A stretch of 64,000 bases of DNA from Microcella putealis (GCF_004216575.1 NZ_SGWW01000001.1:372001-436000), one strand, 5' to 3'; positions 18,902 to 33,372 are shown, counted from the first letter of the stretch. The notes: generated by a model from the sequence alone, not told the origin. Numbers and translations are program-made.

Positions 18902-19804
18902 TTACTTCGCGGATACCAGGGCGTCGGCGCCGCCCACGATCTCGGAAATCTGCTGAGTGATCTCGGCCTGACGCGCGTTGTTCGCCAGTCGGGTGTAGTC
19001 AAGGATGAGCTTGTCGGCGTTGTCGCTCGCCGACTTCATCGCCTTCTGACGCGCGGCGTGCTCAGACGCAGCCGACTGCAGCATGGCGTTGAAGATTCGG
19101 CTTTCGATGTACACCGGAAGCAGGGCGTCAAGCACGCTGTCGGCTTCGGGCTCGAATTCGTAGAGCGGCAGGAGCTCAGTCTCGCCGGGCTCGTCCACAC
19201 CATCGACAATCTCAAGCGGCAGGACGCGGACGATCTCGGGAACCTGCGAGACGAGATTCACGAAACGGTTGTAGACGACGTGAATCTCGTCGACGCCACC
19301 GGCCCTGTCTCCGCTTTCGAGGAACGCCTCGACCAGCGTGTCCGCGATGTCCTTCGCGGTCTCAAACTGCGGCTGGTCTGTTCCGCCGGTCCACTCCCGA
19401 GCGGCCGCACGACGACGGAAAGCGAAGTACTGCACCGCCTTGCGACCGACGAGGTAGTGAACCACCTCTTTACCTTCGCCCTCGAGCCGCGTGCGCAACT
19501 CTGCCGCCTCGCGAATCACCTGCGAACTGAACGCGCCGGCGAGTCCGCGGTCGGACGTGAAAATCACGACCGCAGCCCGCTTCGGCTGCTCGCGCTCCGT
19601 GGTCAGCACGTGGTCGACGTTGGAATACGTCGCCACAGCCGACACGGCGCGTGTCACGGCCCGCGCGTACGGCGTTGAGGCCGCCATGCGGGCCTGCGCC
19701 TTCTGAATACGCGAGGCCGAGATCAGCTCCATTGCCCGAGTGATCTTCTTCGTCGTCTGGGCAGAGCGGATCTTCTGCCGGTAGACCCGGAGTTGCGCTC
19801 CCAT
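18902..19804 (-). CDS. atpG: ATP synthase F1 gamma subunit
   Basis: This is the 300-residue rotor shaft: [33 protein letters not shown] at the N-terminus and [35 protein letters not shown] at the C-terminus, the two strands of the central coiled coil. The middle part carries [12 protein letters not shown]. Length is normal. Its place between atpA and atpD is standard. Confidence 0.97.
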   Translation of the reverse strand: MGAQLRVYRQKIRSAQTTKKITRAMELISASRIQKAQARMAASTPYARAVTRAVSAVATYSNVDHVLTTEREQPKRAAVVIFTSDRGLAGAFSSQVIREAAELRTRLEGEGKEVVHYLVGRKAVQYFAFRRRAAAREWTGGTDQPQFETAKDIADTLVEAFLESGDRAGGVDEIHVVYNRFVNLVSQVPEIVRVLPLEIVDGVDEPGETELLPLYEFEPEADSVLDALLPVYIESRIFNAMLQSAASEHAARQKAMKSASDNADKLILDYTRLANNARQAEITQQISEIVGGADALVSAK

Positions 19805-19847
19805 GAGTGTCGTCTTTCCTTAGGTGTGGACGTCGAGTAGAGGCTCG

Positions 19848-21482
19848 TCAGCGCTTGCGGCGGACGATCTTCTCCTGATTGATGTCCTCTGCCTCGGTCT
19901 CGTCGAACTCTTCGTGGCCCGCTTGCACGCCGCCGGCGCTGCCGCCCACGAACTCGGTCACGAAGGCGTCGACCGCCTTCTCGAGCTCGGCCTCGGTCGC
20001 GTCGTCCAGCACGTTGCTGTCGGCGAGCGTCGTGAGAATCGACGTGTTGCGACGCAGGTGGTCGATCAGCTCGCGCTCGAACTTCAGCACGTCGTCGACC
20101 GCGATCGAGTCGAGCTTGCCCTTTGTGCCGGCCCAGATCGAGACAACCTGCTCTTCGACGGGGTACGGCGAGTACTGCGGCTGCTTGAGCAGCTCGGTCA
20201 GGCGCGCACCACGGGCGAGCTGACGGCGGCTGGCCGCGTCGAGGTCGGACGCGAACATCGCGAACGCCTCGAGCGAGCGGTATTGGGCCAGCTCAAGCTT
20301 GAGCGTTCCCGACACCTTCTTGATGCTCTTGACCTGAGCGTCACCACCCACGCGCGACACCGAGATACCGACGTCAACCGCGGGTCGCTGGTTGGCGTTG
20401 AAGAGGTCGGACTGCAGGAAGATCTGGCCGTCGGTGATCGAGATCACGTTGGTGGGGATGTACGCCGAGACGTCGTTGGCCTTCGTCTCGATGATGGGGA
20501 GACCCGTCATCGATCCGGCCCCGAGTTCGTCGGAGAGCTTCGCGCAACGCTCGAGCAGACGCGAGTGCAAGTAGAAGACGTCACCCGGGTAGGCCTCACG
20601 CCCCGGCGGGCGGCGGAGCAGCAGCGACACGGCGCGGTAGGCCTCGGCTTGCTTCGACAGGTCATCGAAGATGATCAGAACGTGCTTGCCGCCGTACATC
20701 CAGTGCTGGCCGATCGCCGAGCCGGTGTAGGGCGCCAGGTACTTGAAGCCGGCGGGGTCGGATGCGGGGGCCGCGACGATGGTCGTGTACGCCATCGCAC
20801 CGGCCTCTTCGAGCGCGCCCTTGACGGCGGCGATCGTCGAGCCCTTCTGGCCGACGGCGACGTAGATGCAGCGAACCTGCTTCGTGACGTCGCCCGACTC
20901 CCAGTTGGCCTTCTGGTTGATGATCGTGTCGATTGCGATCGCGGTCTTGCCGGTCTGGCGGTCACCGATGATGAGCTGGCGCTGGCCGCGACCGACGGGG
21001 ATCATGGCGTCGATGGCCTTGATGCCTGTCTGCATCGGCTCGTGCACGCTCTTGCGCTGCATGACGCCCGGAGCTTGTAGCTCGAGCGCACGGCGACCCT
21101 CGTCAGCGATGTCACCGAGACCGTCGATGGGCGCACCCAGCGGGTCGACGACGCGACCCAGGTAACCGTCGCCCACCGGCACGGAGAGGACCTCACCGGT
21201 ACGGGTGACCTCCATGCCCTCGACGATGCCGGTGAACTCACCGAGCACGACGACACCGATCTCGTTCTCGTCGAGGTTCTGGGCGAGGCCCAGGGTGCCG
21301 TCCGAGAAACGGATGAGCTCGTTCGCCATGACGCTCGGAAGACCCGCAACGTGGGCGATGCCGTCGGCGGCGTCCACAACTCGGCCGACCTCAGTCGCGG
21401 CGACCGCGCTGGGCTCATACGAGTTCGCGAAGTCCTTCAGGGCACTGCGGATCTCGTCCGGGCTGATCGAAAGTTCTGCCAT
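19848..21482 (-). CDS. atpA: ATP synthase F1 alpha subunit
   Basis: The 544-residue regulatory subunit has [16 protein letters not shown] (P-loop), [11 protein letters not shown] and the conserved [29 protein letters not shown]. It ends in an acidic-then-basic tail ([21 protein letters not shown]) about 25 residues longer than E. coli alpha. Such C-terminal extensions occur in actinobacteria and in mycobacteria suppress ATP hydrolysis; whether this one does is unknown. Confidence 0.98.
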   Translation of the reverse strand: MAELSISPDEIRSALKDFANSYEPSAVAATEVGRVVDAADGIAHVAGLPSVMANELIRFSDGTLGLAQNLDENEIGVVVLGEFTGIVEGMEVTRTGEVLSVPVGDGYLGRVVDPLGAPIDGLGDIADEGRRALELQAPGVMQRKSVHEPMQTGIKAIDAMIPVGRGQRQLIIGDRQTGKTAIAIDTIINQKANWESGDVTKQVRCIYVAVGQKGSTIAAVKGALEEAGAMAYTTIVAAPASDPAGFKYLAPYTGSAIGQHWMYGGKHVLIIFDDLSKQAEAYRAVSLLLRRPPGREAYPGDVFYLHSRLLERCAKLSDELGAGSMTGLPIIETKANDVSAYIPTNVISITDGQIFLQSDLFNANQRPAVDVGISVSRVGGDAQVKSIKKVSGTLKLELAQYRSLEAFAMFASDLDAASRRQLARGARLTELLKQPQYSPYPVEEQVVSIWAGTKGKLDSIAVDDVLKFERELIDHLRRNTSILTTLADSNVLDDATEAELEKAVDAFVTEFVGGSAGGVQAGHEEFDETEAEDINQEKIVRRKR

Positions 21483-21537
21483 GTCTTTTCCTTCGTCGTC
21501 GCGCCCGGCTTCCGGGTCGCTGAATGATGAGCCGGCG

Positions 21538-22323
21538 CTACCGCGCCAGCTGAAGCGTGAGATCGGTCAGTCGAGCCGCGATGCTGCCGTCGATGACGTC
21601 ATAGCCCACCTGAACACGCGCCCCGCCAACCACAGCGGGATCAACAATCTGGACGAGGAGGTGCTCTCGTCCGTACCGTTCGCAAACGGTCGACTCAATC
21701 GCCGCGACCTGAGTGGCGCTGAGCGGCTTTGCAACAGTGACCGTGGCAATCCCGCGTCCGGCCTGATCGGCTACGAGCTCCGTCGCCGTGCGCACGAGCT
21801 CACCAATGCGACGGCCTCGCGGCGCGCGCACGAGGTGGCCCATGATGACGCGCGTCTCCTCGTGTGCCTGTCCGGCGAGCAGCGAATCGATGAGGGCTCC
21901 GCGCCTCTCCGAGGTGCCCCGTGTTCCGCTGAGGGCGAGCTCGAGTTCAGCGTTGCTCACAACGAGCGAACCGACCGCGTGCAATTCCCGTGCGACGGAC
22001 TCCGCATCAGCAGACGCTGCCGCCACGACACGAATCCCGAGCTCCTCGATACCGGCGACGAGGTCACGCGCCGACGACCAGGTCTGAGCGAGAGCCGCAT
22101 CGAGAATTGCGCGAGCCGACGTGCTCAGTTCGCCGAACACGCGGTCACGCATCGTTGCCGCGGCAGGAGAATCTTCGGCAACCAAAGCAGACTGCAGAGC
22201 GGGCGCGGCGTGAATGGTCCGAGCCGCAGCGAGTAGCTGCTCCCCCGCGGCGCGGTCGGCACCGGGTGTCGCCGACACCGCGTGGCGAGAAGCCTCCAGC
22301 GCGTTACGCGTCGCTGATCCCAT
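21538..22323 (-). CDS. atpH: ATP synthase delta subunit (peripheral stalk)
   Basis: The 261-residue protein is longer than E. coli delta (177) but normal for actinobacteria. The N-terminal helical domain binds alpha. The C-terminal part has [31 protein letters not shown] and ends [20 protein letters not shown], the OSCP/delta signature. It abuts atpF with no gap. Confidence 0.95.
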   Translation of the reverse strand: MGSATRNALEASRHAVSATPGADRAAGEQLLAAARTIHAAPALQSALVAEDSPAAATMRDRVFGELSTSARAILDAALAQTWSSARDLVAGIEELGIRVVAAASADAESVARELHAVGSLVVSNAELELALSGTRGTSERRGALIDSLLAGQAHEETRVIMGHLVRAPRGRRIGELVRTATELVADQAGRGIATVTVAKPLSATQVAAIESTVCERYGREHLLVQIVDPAVVGGARVQVGYDVIDGSIAARLTDLTLQLAR

Positions 22324-22869
22324 CTATTTCGCCGCCTTCTCGCCCGCTTCGAGATCGGCGAGGAACCGGTCCACGATTGCGGTGGACTTCGCGTCGTCGG
22401 CAAGAGTTTCGCCGACGACAGTTCCCGCGAGCTGGATAGCGAGGGTGCCGACCTCTGACCGGAGCGAAACGAGGGCAGCCTGACGCTCCGCCTCGATCTG
22501 CTGCTGGGCAGTAGCGGTGATTCGCGTTGCCTCGGCCCGCGCTTGCTGCTTCAGGTCGGCGAGAATTGCCTGGCCATCAGCGCGGGCCTGCTCGCGGATG
22601 CGACCGGCTTCGGCACGAGCGTCAGCGAGCAGCGAGTTGTACTCCTCAAGCTGCGCGGACGCCTCTGCCTGAGCGGCCTCAGCCTTGGCGATGCCACCCT
22701 CAATGAGCTCCGCACGCTCGTCCAAGATCGTGCGGAACCGCGGCATGACCCAGAAGAAGAAGAACGCAAGAATCAGCGCGAACGGAACCGCTGACCAAAT
22801 GATGTCGTAGGCGGGCGGCAGGAAGATTGCGGCTCCTGCCTCCGTCACGATCGACGAGCTCGACAGCAT
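22324..22869 (-). CDS. atpF: ATP synthase Fo b subunit
   Basis: The 181-residue stator subunit has one membrane helix at about 21-42 (WSAVPFALILAFFFFWVM) and a long charged coiled coil rich in Ala, Glu and Arg (LIEGGIAKAEAAQAEASAQ). It precedes atpH directly and follows atpE by nine bases. Confidence 0.96.
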   Translation of the reverse strand: MLSSSSIVTEAGAAIFLPPAYDIIWSAVPFALILAFFFFWVMPRFRTILDERAELIEGGIAKAEAAQAEASAQLEEYNSLLADARAEAGRIREQARADGQAILADLKQQARAEATRITATAQQQIEAERQAALVSLRSEVGTLAIQLAGTVVGETLADDAKSTAIVDRFLADLEAGEKAAK

Positions 22870-22878
22870 GGCCCCGCC

Positions 22879-23154
<276 letters not shown>

Positions 23155-23161
23155 TCAGGGG

Positions 23162-24001
23162 TTAGTGGTGTTCGGACGCAGCTTGCTGGATGTAGACCGC
23201 GGTAAGCAGTGTGAAGACGTACGCCTGCAGGACCGCGATCAGCAGCTCGAAGAGGGTGATCACGATTCCGCCGGTGAGGGTCAATGCGCCGAAGGCGGCG
23301 GCCGGACCCGAGACCGAAACGAAAAAGAAGTTTGTCGAGGAGAACGCCAGCACAAGAAGCAGGTGCCCGACCATCATGTTGAGCAGGAGTCGCAGCGCGA
23401 GGGACACCGGGCGCATGATGAAGATGTTGATGAGCTCAACCGGTGCCAGCAGGATGTACAGCGGCCACGGCACGCCCGGCGGGAACAGAGCGTTCTTGAT
23501 GAATGCCCAGCCGCCGACCTCACGGATACCCGCGTATATGAAGGCGACGTACGACACCAGAGCCATCGTGAGAGGCATTCCCACGAGAGACGTGCCGGCG
23601 ATGTTCGCGAACGGAACAATGCCGGTGATGTTCATTGCGAGGATCGCGAAGAAGAGCGACGCGAGCAAGGGCAGGAATTTGCGGCCCAGACGTTCGCCAA
23701 GGATCTGCTCCGCGATTTGAACACGCACAAAGTCGAGTGCCATTTCGGCGACGCCCTGGCCACGTCCTGGCACAAGGCGCGTCTTCCGCAGCGCCAGGTA
23801 CATGAGAACAACCATGATCGTCAGCGCGATCAAGCGCACCATGATGATGCGGTTGATCTCGAACGGAGTGCCTTCGAAGAACAGGGCGGGCAAGCCGACG
23901 AACTCATCAATGCCGGGGGCTTTGAATTCGCCGTCTTCGCCGGCGAAGGGTCGCAGGAGAGCAGCAGTGACGAGGGCGGAAGTAGACAGCGCAGTCTCCA
24001 A
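23162..24001 (-). CDS. atpB: ATP synthase Fo a subunit
   Basis: The 279-residue channel subunit has five to six membrane helices. The essential arginine lies in SLALRLLLNMMVGHLLLVL. The region GQGVAEMALDFVRVQIAEQILGE matches the family. It is the first core subunit gene, 84 bases after the atpI-like gene. Confidence 0.97.
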   Translation of the reverse strand: METALSTSALVTAALLRPFAGEDGEFKAPGIDEFVGLPALFFEGTPFEINRIIMVRLIALTIMVVLMYLALRKTRLVPGRGQGVAEMALDFVRVQIAEQILGERLGRKFLPLLASLFFAILAMNITGIVPFANIAGTSLVGMPLTMALVSYVAFIYAGIREVGGWAFIKNALFPPGVPWPLYILLAPVELINIFIMRPVSLALRLLLNMMVGHLLLVLAFSSTNFFFVSVSGPAAAFGALTLTGGIVITLFELLIAVLQAYVFTLLTAVYIQQAASEHH

Positions 24002-24085
24002 GATCAGGGCGTCGGTCAGATCAGAACGTGAGGTGATCGGCGGGGGTGACCGAGGCCAACCCTATCAAGCCGAAGGGCGTCGAGG

Positions 24086-24523
24086 CTAATCGGCAACGGC
24101 CCCCGGCAAGGGCGGCTCCGTGTAGGGGATTCGTGATCGCAAAACCGCGACGACGTCTGCGCCGACCGAACCGACCGCTGCGGAAATGAGGCAGACGAAG
24201 AGCACGACCGGATCAAGCCCTTCGACCGTACGAAACACCGCGGTAAACACGATGAAGCCGACGAGCTTGAGCAACCAGGCACCCATGATGATGACGAAGA
24301 AGAGGGGGCTCGACGGGTCATCCTTGGTGCTGCGCACGGCGATGAGCACACTGAGCGCCGTAATCCCGACAAAGAGAAAGCCAACGGCGGCTCCGATGAG
24401 TGCTGCGAGGAGTCCGGGGAGGTCGGCGACCAGGGCGCCAACGACGCTGCCGACGATCGCGATCAGGAAGCTGACCACACCGCCGTATACGAGCGAGAGC
24501 TTCAGTGTGCGTTCCACGTTCAT
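24086..24523 (-). CDS. atpI: AtpI-like small membrane protein of the ATP synthase operon
   Basis: The 145-residue protein has four predicted membrane helices (for example LVYGGVVSFLIAIVGSVVG and FFVIIMGAWLLKLVGFIVF). Its place just before atpB is that of UncI/AtpI, an assembly factor for the c-ring. Sequence similarity to E. coli AtpI is not obvious, so the call rests on position and topology. The start overlaps the wecA stop (ATGA). Confidence 0.78.
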   Translation of the reverse strand: MNVERTLKLSLVYGGVVSFLIAIVGSVVGALVADLPGLLAALIGAAVGFLFVGITALSVLIAVRSTKDDPSSPLFFVIIMGAWLLKLVGFIVFTAVFRTVEGLDPVVLFVCLISAAVGSVGADVVAVLRSRIPYTEPPLPGAVAD

Positions 24524-25764
24524 GTGGGTCGGGTCTCCTTCGTAGGCTGAGCGATCGGGGCATCGCGGGGGTCGGGTTCCCGATCGATCGCGGGCGCTGC
24601 CGCGTCGAGCGGGTCGTAGCGGGCGAGATTTTCGTCGGGATACGGGTCGCGCTGCGCAGCGGATTCGACGCGCTTGCGACGACTGAGCGGTGCGAGGGTG
24701 ACGATCGCGCACACGATCAAGCCGCCGGCGATGCCCCCAACCGCGAGACGCCAGTCTACAAACATAAACGCAAGGGTTCCGATGGCGATAACGGCTGTCC
24801 ACGCGTAAAAAATCAGGACGGCGTGGAAGTGGGAATGGCCCATGTCGAGCAGGCGGTGGTGCAGGTGCATGCGATCGGCGCTGAACGGGCTCTTGCCGGC
24901 CCGAAGGCGGCGCAACACCGCAAGCCCAAAGTCGAGCAGAGGCACGATCAACACGGCGAACGGCAGGGTAAGGGGGATGAATGCCGGAAGGAATTGAGAG
25001 GTGCCGATCGAGGCCGGTTCAATCTGCCCCGTGACGGTGACCGTCGAGACGGCCATGAGCATTCCGATGACGAGTGCTCCCCCATCGCCCATGAAGATCT
25101 TCGCGGGGTGCCAGTTGAACGGCAAGAAGCCAAGGGTTGCCCCGAGCAGCACCGCCATGATCATGGAGGCGAGGTTGAACGCCGACTGCGATGTCGTGAT
25201 CGCGAGGATGTAGCTGTAGGCGAAGAACACTCCGCCGGCGATCAGGGTGACTCCGGCGACGAGCCCGTCGAGACCGTCGATGAAGTTGACGGCGTTCATC
25301 ACGAGCACGACCGCGAGGATCGTGATGATCAGCGACTGCGTGGGCGATAGAACGCTGATGCCCTCCCCCGGGCCGACCGGCAGCGACACAATCTGCACCC
25401 CTGACCACGCGAGGAACCCCGCGATCAGCAGTTGACCGGCGAGCTTGGTGATCCAGTCGAGGTCGAGGAAGTCGTCGACCACGCCGATCGCGAGCATGAT
25501 GAGAGCCGCCGCAGCGATGGCAATGACGGGCCAGGGATCGGTGAAGATCGGCGCAAACCAGCTGATCTGCGAGGCAGCCAGCGTTCCGATGAGGACGCCC
25601 GTCACGATGGCGATGCCGCCGAGACGCGGGGTGGGTCGGGTGTGGACATCGCGGTCGCGGATGCCCGGGTACAGCTTGAAACGGCGGCTCAACAACACCA
25701 GCGCCCAGGCGCCGAGGAAGCTGACGACGGCCGCGATCACCGCGACGAGCGCGAGAAATCTCAC
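24520..25764 (-). CDS. wecA: WecA/TagO-type undecaprenyl-phosphate GlcNAc-1-phosphate transferase
   Basis: The 414-residue polytopic enzyme belongs to the MraY/WecA family. It has the DDFLDLDWITKLAGQ acidic motif, NAVNFIDGLDGLVAGV and FLPFNWHPAKIFMGDGGA, and later the loop DRMHLHHRLLDMGHSH. It transfers a sugar phosphate to the lipid carrier as the first step of wall-polymer synthesis. About 11 membrane helices precede a soluble Asp/Pro-rich tail of about 60 residues. It overlaps both neighbours by four bases. This sua5-wecA-atp order is common in actinobacteria. Confidence 0.93.
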   Translation of the reverse strand: MRFLALVAVIAAVVSFLGAWALVLLSRRFKLYPGIRDRDVHTRPTPRLGGIAIVTGVLIGTLAASQISWFAPIFTDPWPVIAIAAAALIMLAIGVVDDFLDLDWITKLAGQLLIAGFLAWSGVQIVSLPVGPGEGISVLSPTQSLIITILAVVLVMNAVNFIDGLDGLVAGVTLIAGGVFFAYSYILAITTSQSAFNLASMIMAVLLGATLGFLPFNWHPAKIFMGDGGALVIGMLMAVSTVTVTGQIEPASIGTSQFLPAFIPLTLPFAVLIVPLLDFGLAVLRRLRAGKSPFSADRMHLHHRLLDMGHSHFHAVLIFYAWTAVIAIGTLAFMFVDWRLAVGGIAGGLIVCAIVTLAPLSRRKRVESAAQRDPYPDENLARYDPLDAAAPAIDREPDPRDAPIAQPTKETRPT

Positions 25765-26438
25765 GCGAAGCGCTCCGCGCCGACGACGCGGGCGATCTCG
25801 TCGTCGGGGATGACGCCGTGGCGGAGGATACGCAGGCGCCCCTCGGCAAGGTCAAGGCTCGTCGCATCGACGATCGTGGAGCCGTTGTCGCGGCCGTCGC
25901 TCGCCTCGACACCGCGAGGACCAGCGTCGAGGTACACGGCAACGCGGTCGCCAAGCATCTCCTGCGCCTCGGCGCAGCTCAGAGCCGCGGGCCGGCCACT
26001 GATGTTTGCGCTCGACACCGCCAGCGGACCGGTGTCGGCCAGCAGATTGAGGGCAACACGGTCGTCGGGCATGCGCAGGGCGACCGTGCCCCGGGTCTCG
26101 CCCAGGTCCCACGCCAGCGACTCGCGGGCCTGAACGACGACGGTCAGACCGCCCGGCCAGAACTCGCGCACCAGTGCGGCGACCTCGTCGGGAACGTGCT
26201 CGGCCAGCGCGGTGAGGGTGGGGATACCCGGAATCAGCACGGGCGGCGGTGCGTCGCGGCCGCGCTCTTTCGCGTCGAGGAGGCGCTGGACGGCCTCGGG
26301 CCGAAACGCGTCGGATGCGATGCCGTACACGGTGTCGGTGGGCATCACAACGAGCTCGCCTCGCCCAATGGCGCCGCGGGCCGCGCGGAGGCCGTCGAGC
26401 AACTCGGACTCGACACTGCAGTCGAAAACGCTGGTCAT
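25761..26438 (-). CDS. tsaC: L-threonylcarbamoyladenylate synthase (Sua5/YrdC)
   Basis: The 225-residue enzyme makes the intermediate for t6A37 in ANN-decoding tRNAs. It has the YrdC core from about residue 16 (GRGELVVMPTDTVYGIASDA, KERGRDAPPPVLIPG, VALRMPDD, PLAVSSANISGRPA). It lacks the extra C-terminal Sua5 domain. It overlaps wecA by four bases and is headed by a -10-like TACGAT nine bases before the ATG. Confidence 0.95.
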   Translation of the reverse strand: MTSVFDCSVESELLDGLRAARGAIGRGELVVMPTDTVYGIASDAFRPEAVQRLLDAKERGRDAPPPVLIPGIPTLTALAEHVPDEVAALVREFWPGGLTVVVQARESLAWDLGETRGTVALRMPDDRVALNLLADTGPLAVSSANISGRPAALSCAEAQEMLGDRVAVYLDAGPRGVEASDGRDNGSTIVDATSLDLAEGRLRILRHGVIPDDEIARVVGAERFA

Positions 26439-26521
26439 GATGCTCCCATCGTAGTCGGGCAGACTGGGCAGACTGCGGCGGATCCGCCCCCGCAGCTCAC
26501 CCCCGAAAGGACCCGATCAGC

Positions 26522-27136
26522 GTGCTGTTCCTGTTCGACATGGACGACGTGCTCTGCGACTACGACTGGCGCACGCGCATGGCGGAGCTCACCGTTCGGA
26601 CGGGTCACGACCTGACCGAGCTGCGGCGCCGCTGGTGGCTCAGCGGGCTCGAGTTTGCCGCCGAGGCGGGCGAGCCAAGCGACCCGGAGGAGTACCTGCG
26701 CGTCGTGGGCGAGGCGATCGGACAGCAGATTCCCCGATCGGAATGGGTGCGCATCCGGGCGGAGGCGACGACCCCGCGCCCCGATGCGCTGGCCGCCGTC
26801 GCCCGTGCGCAAGAGTTCGGCCGCGTCGCGCTGTTGACCAACAACTCGATCCTGATTCACGAGCACCTCACGGAGGTCGCGCCCGAACTCGCCGAGCTCA
26901 TGGGTGCCGAGCACCTGCACGCGAGCGCGCGGTTCGGCGCCCGCAAGCCCGACCCTCTCGTGTACGCCCGCGCCATGGCCCACTACGGAGCCAGCGCCGC
27001 CGACACATTCTTTGTCGACGACCGGTCCGAGAACGTCGCCGGCGCCGAGAGTCTCGGCATCACCGGGCACGTCTACCGCGACGCCGCCGGTCTGACGGCG
27101 GCCATCGAGCGCTTCGCCCAGCGCGCCGCCGCCTAG
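26522..27136 (+). CDS. HAD-superfamily hydrolase
   Basis: The 204-residue phosphatase-type protein has motif I FLFDMDDVLCDYDW (a DxDD variant of DxD), a helical cap at about 18-75, motif II LLTNNS, the lysine in GARKPDPLVYARAM and motif IV FFVDDRSENVAGAE. It resembles HAD-IA hydrolases of haloacid-dehalogenase or YihX type. The substrate is unknown. The start is a GTG. It is one of only two plus-strand genes inside the minus-strand housekeeping block, ending seven bases from prmC. Confidence 0.9.
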   Translation: MLFLFDMDDVLCDYDWRTRMAELTVRTGHDLTELRRRWWLSGLEFAAEAGEPSDPEEYLRVVGEAIGQQIPRSEWVRIRAEATTPRPDALAAVARAQEFGRVALLTNNSILIHEHLTEVAPELAELMGAEHLHASARFGARKPDPLVYARAMAHYGASAADTFFVDDRSENVAGAESLGITGHVYRDAAGLTAAIERFAQRAAA

Positions 27137-27143
27137 CGCCGCA

Positions 27144-28040
27144 CTAGCGCGTCGCGACGGTCGCGCGATCGCGACCGACGAGATCGCGGTGCGTGGCGAC
27201 CGCGCGCAGACCGGCCATGCGAAGGATGCCCGCCACGGCATCCGCCTGTTCCTCGCCGTGTTCGACAACGAGGGTGCCGCCCGGCGAGAGCAGACGCATC
27301 GCGGTTGCGGCGACCGCGCGCATCGCGTCGAGCCCGTCCGCCCCGGAATAAAGGGCCTCGACGGGGTCGTGGAGGCGCACCTCAGGGTCGCGCGGTACCG
27401 CGCGCTCGGGAATATACGGAGGGTTCGACACGACGACGTCGACCTGCCCATTCAACTGTGGGAGTGCATCAGCCAGGTCTCCGACGACGAGCTCTACCCT
27501 GCCGTCGCCGAGGCGCCCGACGTTGCGGCGCGTCCACGGAACGGCCGCCGGGGTGCGCTCGACCGCGACCACCCGCGCGTGCGGCACCTCCGTCGCGAGG
27601 GCGAGGGCGAGAGCGCCGCTGCCGGAGCCCAGATCGACGGCGAGCGGCTCGGCGGTCGGCCGGGCCAGCAGCGCGTCGATCGCGAACTGCGCGACCGTCT
27701 CGGTCTCGGGCCGCGGCACGAACACGCCGGGGCCGACGTGCAGCGTGATGCCGCGGAAATACGCCACACCGGTGATGTGCTGCAGCGGCTCGCGCGCTGC
27801 CCGGCGGGTGACGGCGTCGACGATGGTGACCATCAGCGCCGGGTCAACCGGGGCTCGGGTGACGGCCTTTGCCTCGACCTCGCCGCGACTCATGTCAAGG
27901 ACATGGCCGATCAGCACGGCCGCGTCGACGCGGGCGGTCGCGATGCCCGCCGCGTCCAATTCGTCGGCCCCCCACGCCAACAGCGCGTCGATCGTCGCCG
28001 GAACGCGTGCCGGATTTCGGGGCGTCAGCGCCGCATCCAC
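27144..28040 (-). CDS. prmC: Release factor glutamine methyltransferase
   Basis: The 298-residue SAM-dependent enzyme methylates the GGQ glutamine of the release factor encoded just upstream. It has YFRGITLHVGPGVFVPRPETE, the SAM-binding AVDLGSGSGALALALA and the catalytic VVVSNPPYIPE. The GTG four bases after the prfA stop was taken as start. The longer frame overlaps prfA. Confidence 0.95.
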   Translation of the reverse strand: MDAALTPRNPARVPATIDALLAWGADELDAAGIATARVDAAVLIGHVLDMSRGEVEAKAVTRAPVDPALMVTIVDAVTRRAAREPLQHITGVAYFRGITLHVGPGVFVPRPETETVAQFAIDALLARPTAEPLAVDLGSGSGALALALATEVPHARVVAVERTPAAVPWTRRNVGRLGDGRVELVVGDLADALPQLNGQVDVVVSNPPYIPERAVPRDPEVRLHDPVEALYSGADGLDAMRAVAATAMRLLSPGGTLVVEHGEEQADAVAGILRMAGLRAVATHRDLVGRDRATVATR

Positions 28041-28044
28041 GCCG

Positions 28045-29121
<1,077 letters not shown>

Positions 29122-29127
29122 GGGGCG

Positions 29128-31179
<2,052 letters not shown>

Positions 31180-31342
31180 GAGAGGGGGTGTCGTCCTTTC
31201 GACGCGGGCGCGATGAGGGCCCGGTGTGCACGGGTTCCGCCTCCCCGCGACGGCAACGACCCCACGACGAGCGGGGATCAACGCGAACGCGCGATGGGAA
31301 GTGACGGGTGAGCGATTGCTCGGAAGATCCGTGAGAAACCGG
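31180..31342 (-). promoter_or_regulatory. Leader region between thrB and rho
   Basis: This 163-base gap is the only sizeable one between thrB and prmC, so the rho-prfA-prmC promoter probably lies here. I see no clear -10/-35 pair and no T-rich terminator for thrB. An AAAGGA run lies about 14 bases before the rho ATG. Rho genes are often autoregulated in their leaders, but no specific element can be named. Confidence 0.3.
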
Positions 31343-32293
31343 CTAGGCCAGGCCCTCGACGGGGTGCGTCACCACTGTAGCACCGAGCACATCGACGGCC
31401 AGCATGTGCATCGTCCAGGGCGTGGCGCGGTGCTGCTCGACGAGCTCGGCCGCGCGCAAGCGCTCACCGGGATCGGCGCAGAGCACCAGAATCGACGGCC
31501 CCGCGCCCGACACGACCGCGGGGAAACCGGCCTGGCGCAGGGTCTGAATCAGCGCATCCGTTTCGGGCATCGCCGAGGCCCGGTACGACTGGTGCAAGCG
31601 GTCTTCCGTTGCTGTGAACAGCAGTTCGGGGCTCTGGATGAGAGCCGCGATCAGCAGGGCCGAGCGTGAGACGTTGAAGATTGCGTCGGTGTGCGGCACC
31701 GACTCGGGCTGCAGCGTGCGCGCCATCGCGGTCGACATCGTGGAGGCGTCGGGCACGCACACGAGCGGCGAGACGCCGCGATGCACGGTGAGGCGCTTGT
31801 GCTGGGGGCCGCGATCGCCCATCCACGCGATCGTGAGACCGCCGAACAGAGCGGGAGCGACGTTGTCGGGGTGACCCTCGAGTTCGGTGGCGCGCGCGAG
31901 CAGCGCATCCTCGTCGAGGTCAACGATGCCCTCGAGGAGGCCCTTCGCCGCCATGACGCCACCGACGATGGCGGCACCGGACGAGCCCATGCCGCGCCCG
32001 TGCGGGATGGTGTTGTGGGCGATGAGGCGAAGGCCCGGCAGTTCGACCCCGGCGCGCTCGAACACGTGCGCGATGGAGCGGACCACGAGGTTCGAGGCGT
32101 CGGTCTCGACCACACCCTCACCTACCCCGTGCACGTCGACGTGCGCGCCGGGCTCGTCGACGGCCGTCACCTCGAGCTCGTCGTACACGCTGAGGGCGAG
32201 CCCCAACGTGTCGAAACCGGGGCCGAGATTCGCCGAGGTGGCGGGTACCCGAACGGTGACCCGTCGGCCGGCGAGCCGCGGGTCGAGCGTCAT
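31343..32293 (-). CDS. thrB: Homoserine kinase
   Basis: The 316-residue GHMP kinase phosphorylates homoserine on the way to threonine. Motifs are [18 protein letters not shown] at the N-terminus, the ATP loop [17 protein letters not shown] and the C-terminal [10 protein letters not shown]. The start ATG overlaps the thrC stop. An upstream extension in frame is a shadow of thrC. Confidence 0.97.
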   Translation of the reverse strand: MTLDPRLAGRRVTVRVPATSANLGPGFDTLGLALSVYDELEVTAVDEPGAHVDVHGVGEGVVETDASNLVVRSIAHVFERAGVELPGLRLIAHNTIPHGRGMGSSGAAIVGGVMAAKGLLEGIVDLDEDALLARATELEGHPDNVAPALFGGLTIAWMGDRGPQHKRLTVHRGVSPLVCVPDASTMSTAMARTLQPESVPHTDAIFNVSRSALLIAALIQSPELLFTATEDRLHQSYRASAMPETDALIQTLRQAGFPAVVSGAGPSILVLCADPGERLRAAELVEQHRATPWTMHMLAVDVLGATVVTHPVEGLA

Positions 32294-33372
32294 ACGCTCG
32301 CTCGCTCGAGACCGAGCACGGAGGCGACCTCGCTCGTGTCGACTGGCACCACGGTGGGCTGCACATCGACGCCATCGGGGCCACGAAGCGCCCACTGCGG
32401 GTCTTTCAGGCCGTGACCGGTGACTGTCAGCACGACCGTCGACCCCGCCGGGATCTGGCCGGCGGCGGCGCGCTCAAGCAGGCCGGCCACCGAAATCGCG
32501 CTCGCGGGCTCGACGAAGATGCCGACCTCCTGGCTGAGCAGGCGGTGCGCGGCAAGAATACCGGCGTCGTCAATGGCGCCGAAGTAGCCGTCGCTGTCGT
32601 CGCGAGCGGTCAGCGCGAGCTCCCACGAGGCGGGGTTACCGATGCGGATCGCGCTCGCGATCGTCTCGGGCTTCTTCACCGGCTCCCCCAGCACCAGCGG
32701 GGCACTGCCCGCAGCCTGGAAACCGAACATGCGGGGCAGGCGCGTGGCGACGCCGCGGTCGAGCTCTTCGCGGTACCCGCGGTGGTACGCGGTGTAGTTG
32801 CCCGCGTTGCCGACGGGAAGGATGTGGAAGTCGGGCGCATCCCCCAAGACCTCGACGACCTCGTAGGCGGCCGTCTTCTGCCCCTCGATGCGGTCGGGGT
32901 TCACCGAGTTGACGAGGTGCACGGGATAGTTCGCCGCGAGGTCACGGGCGATATCGAGGCAGTCGTCGAAGTTGCCCTCGATCTGAATGATCTGCGCCTT
33001 GTGCGCGACCGCCTGGCTCAGCTTGCCCATCGCGATCTTGCCCTCGGGCACGAGCACGGCCGCGGTGATGCCCGCGTGCGTGGCGTACGCCGCGGCGGAG
33101 GCCGAGGTGTTGCCCGTCGAGGCACAGATCACGGCCCGTGCGCCGTGCTCAACGGCCTTCGAGATCGCCATCGTCATGCCGCGGTCTTTGAACGAGCCCG
33201 TCGGGTTCATGCCCTCGTACTTGACGTACACCGTCGCGCCCGTCGCCTCAGAGAGGTAGCGGGCGGGGATGAGCGGCGTGCCGCCCTCACCGAGGGTGAT
33301 GACGGGGGTCGCGTCGCTAACGTCAAGACGGTCGGCGTACTCGTGCAGCACGCCCTTCCACTGGTGGGCCAC
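32290..33372 (-). CDS. thrC: Threonine synthase
   Basis: The 360-residue PLP enzyme converts O-phosphohomoserine to threonine. The PLP lysine is in [15 protein letters not shown]. The phosphate loop is [13 protein letters not shown]. It lies between hom (four-base gap) and thrB (four-base overlap). The short class of threonine synthase fits actinobacteria. Confidence 0.97.
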   Translation of the reverse strand: MAHQWKGVLHEYADRLDVSDATPVITLGEGGTPLIPARYLSEATGATVYVKYEGMNPTGSFKDRGMTMAISKAVEHGARAVICASTGNTSASAAAYATHAGITAAVLVPEGKIAMGKLSQAVAHKAQIIQIEGNFDDCLDIARDLAANYPVHLVNSVNPDRIEGQKTAAYEVVEVLGDAPDFHILPVGNAGNYTAYHRGYREELDRGVATRLPRMFGFQAAGSAPLVLGEPVKKPETIASAIRIGNPASWELALTARDDSDGYFGAIDDAGILAAHRLLSQEVGIFVEPASAISVAGLLERAAAGQIPAGSTVVLTVTGHGLKDPQWALRGPDGVDVQPTVVPVDTSEVASVLGLERASV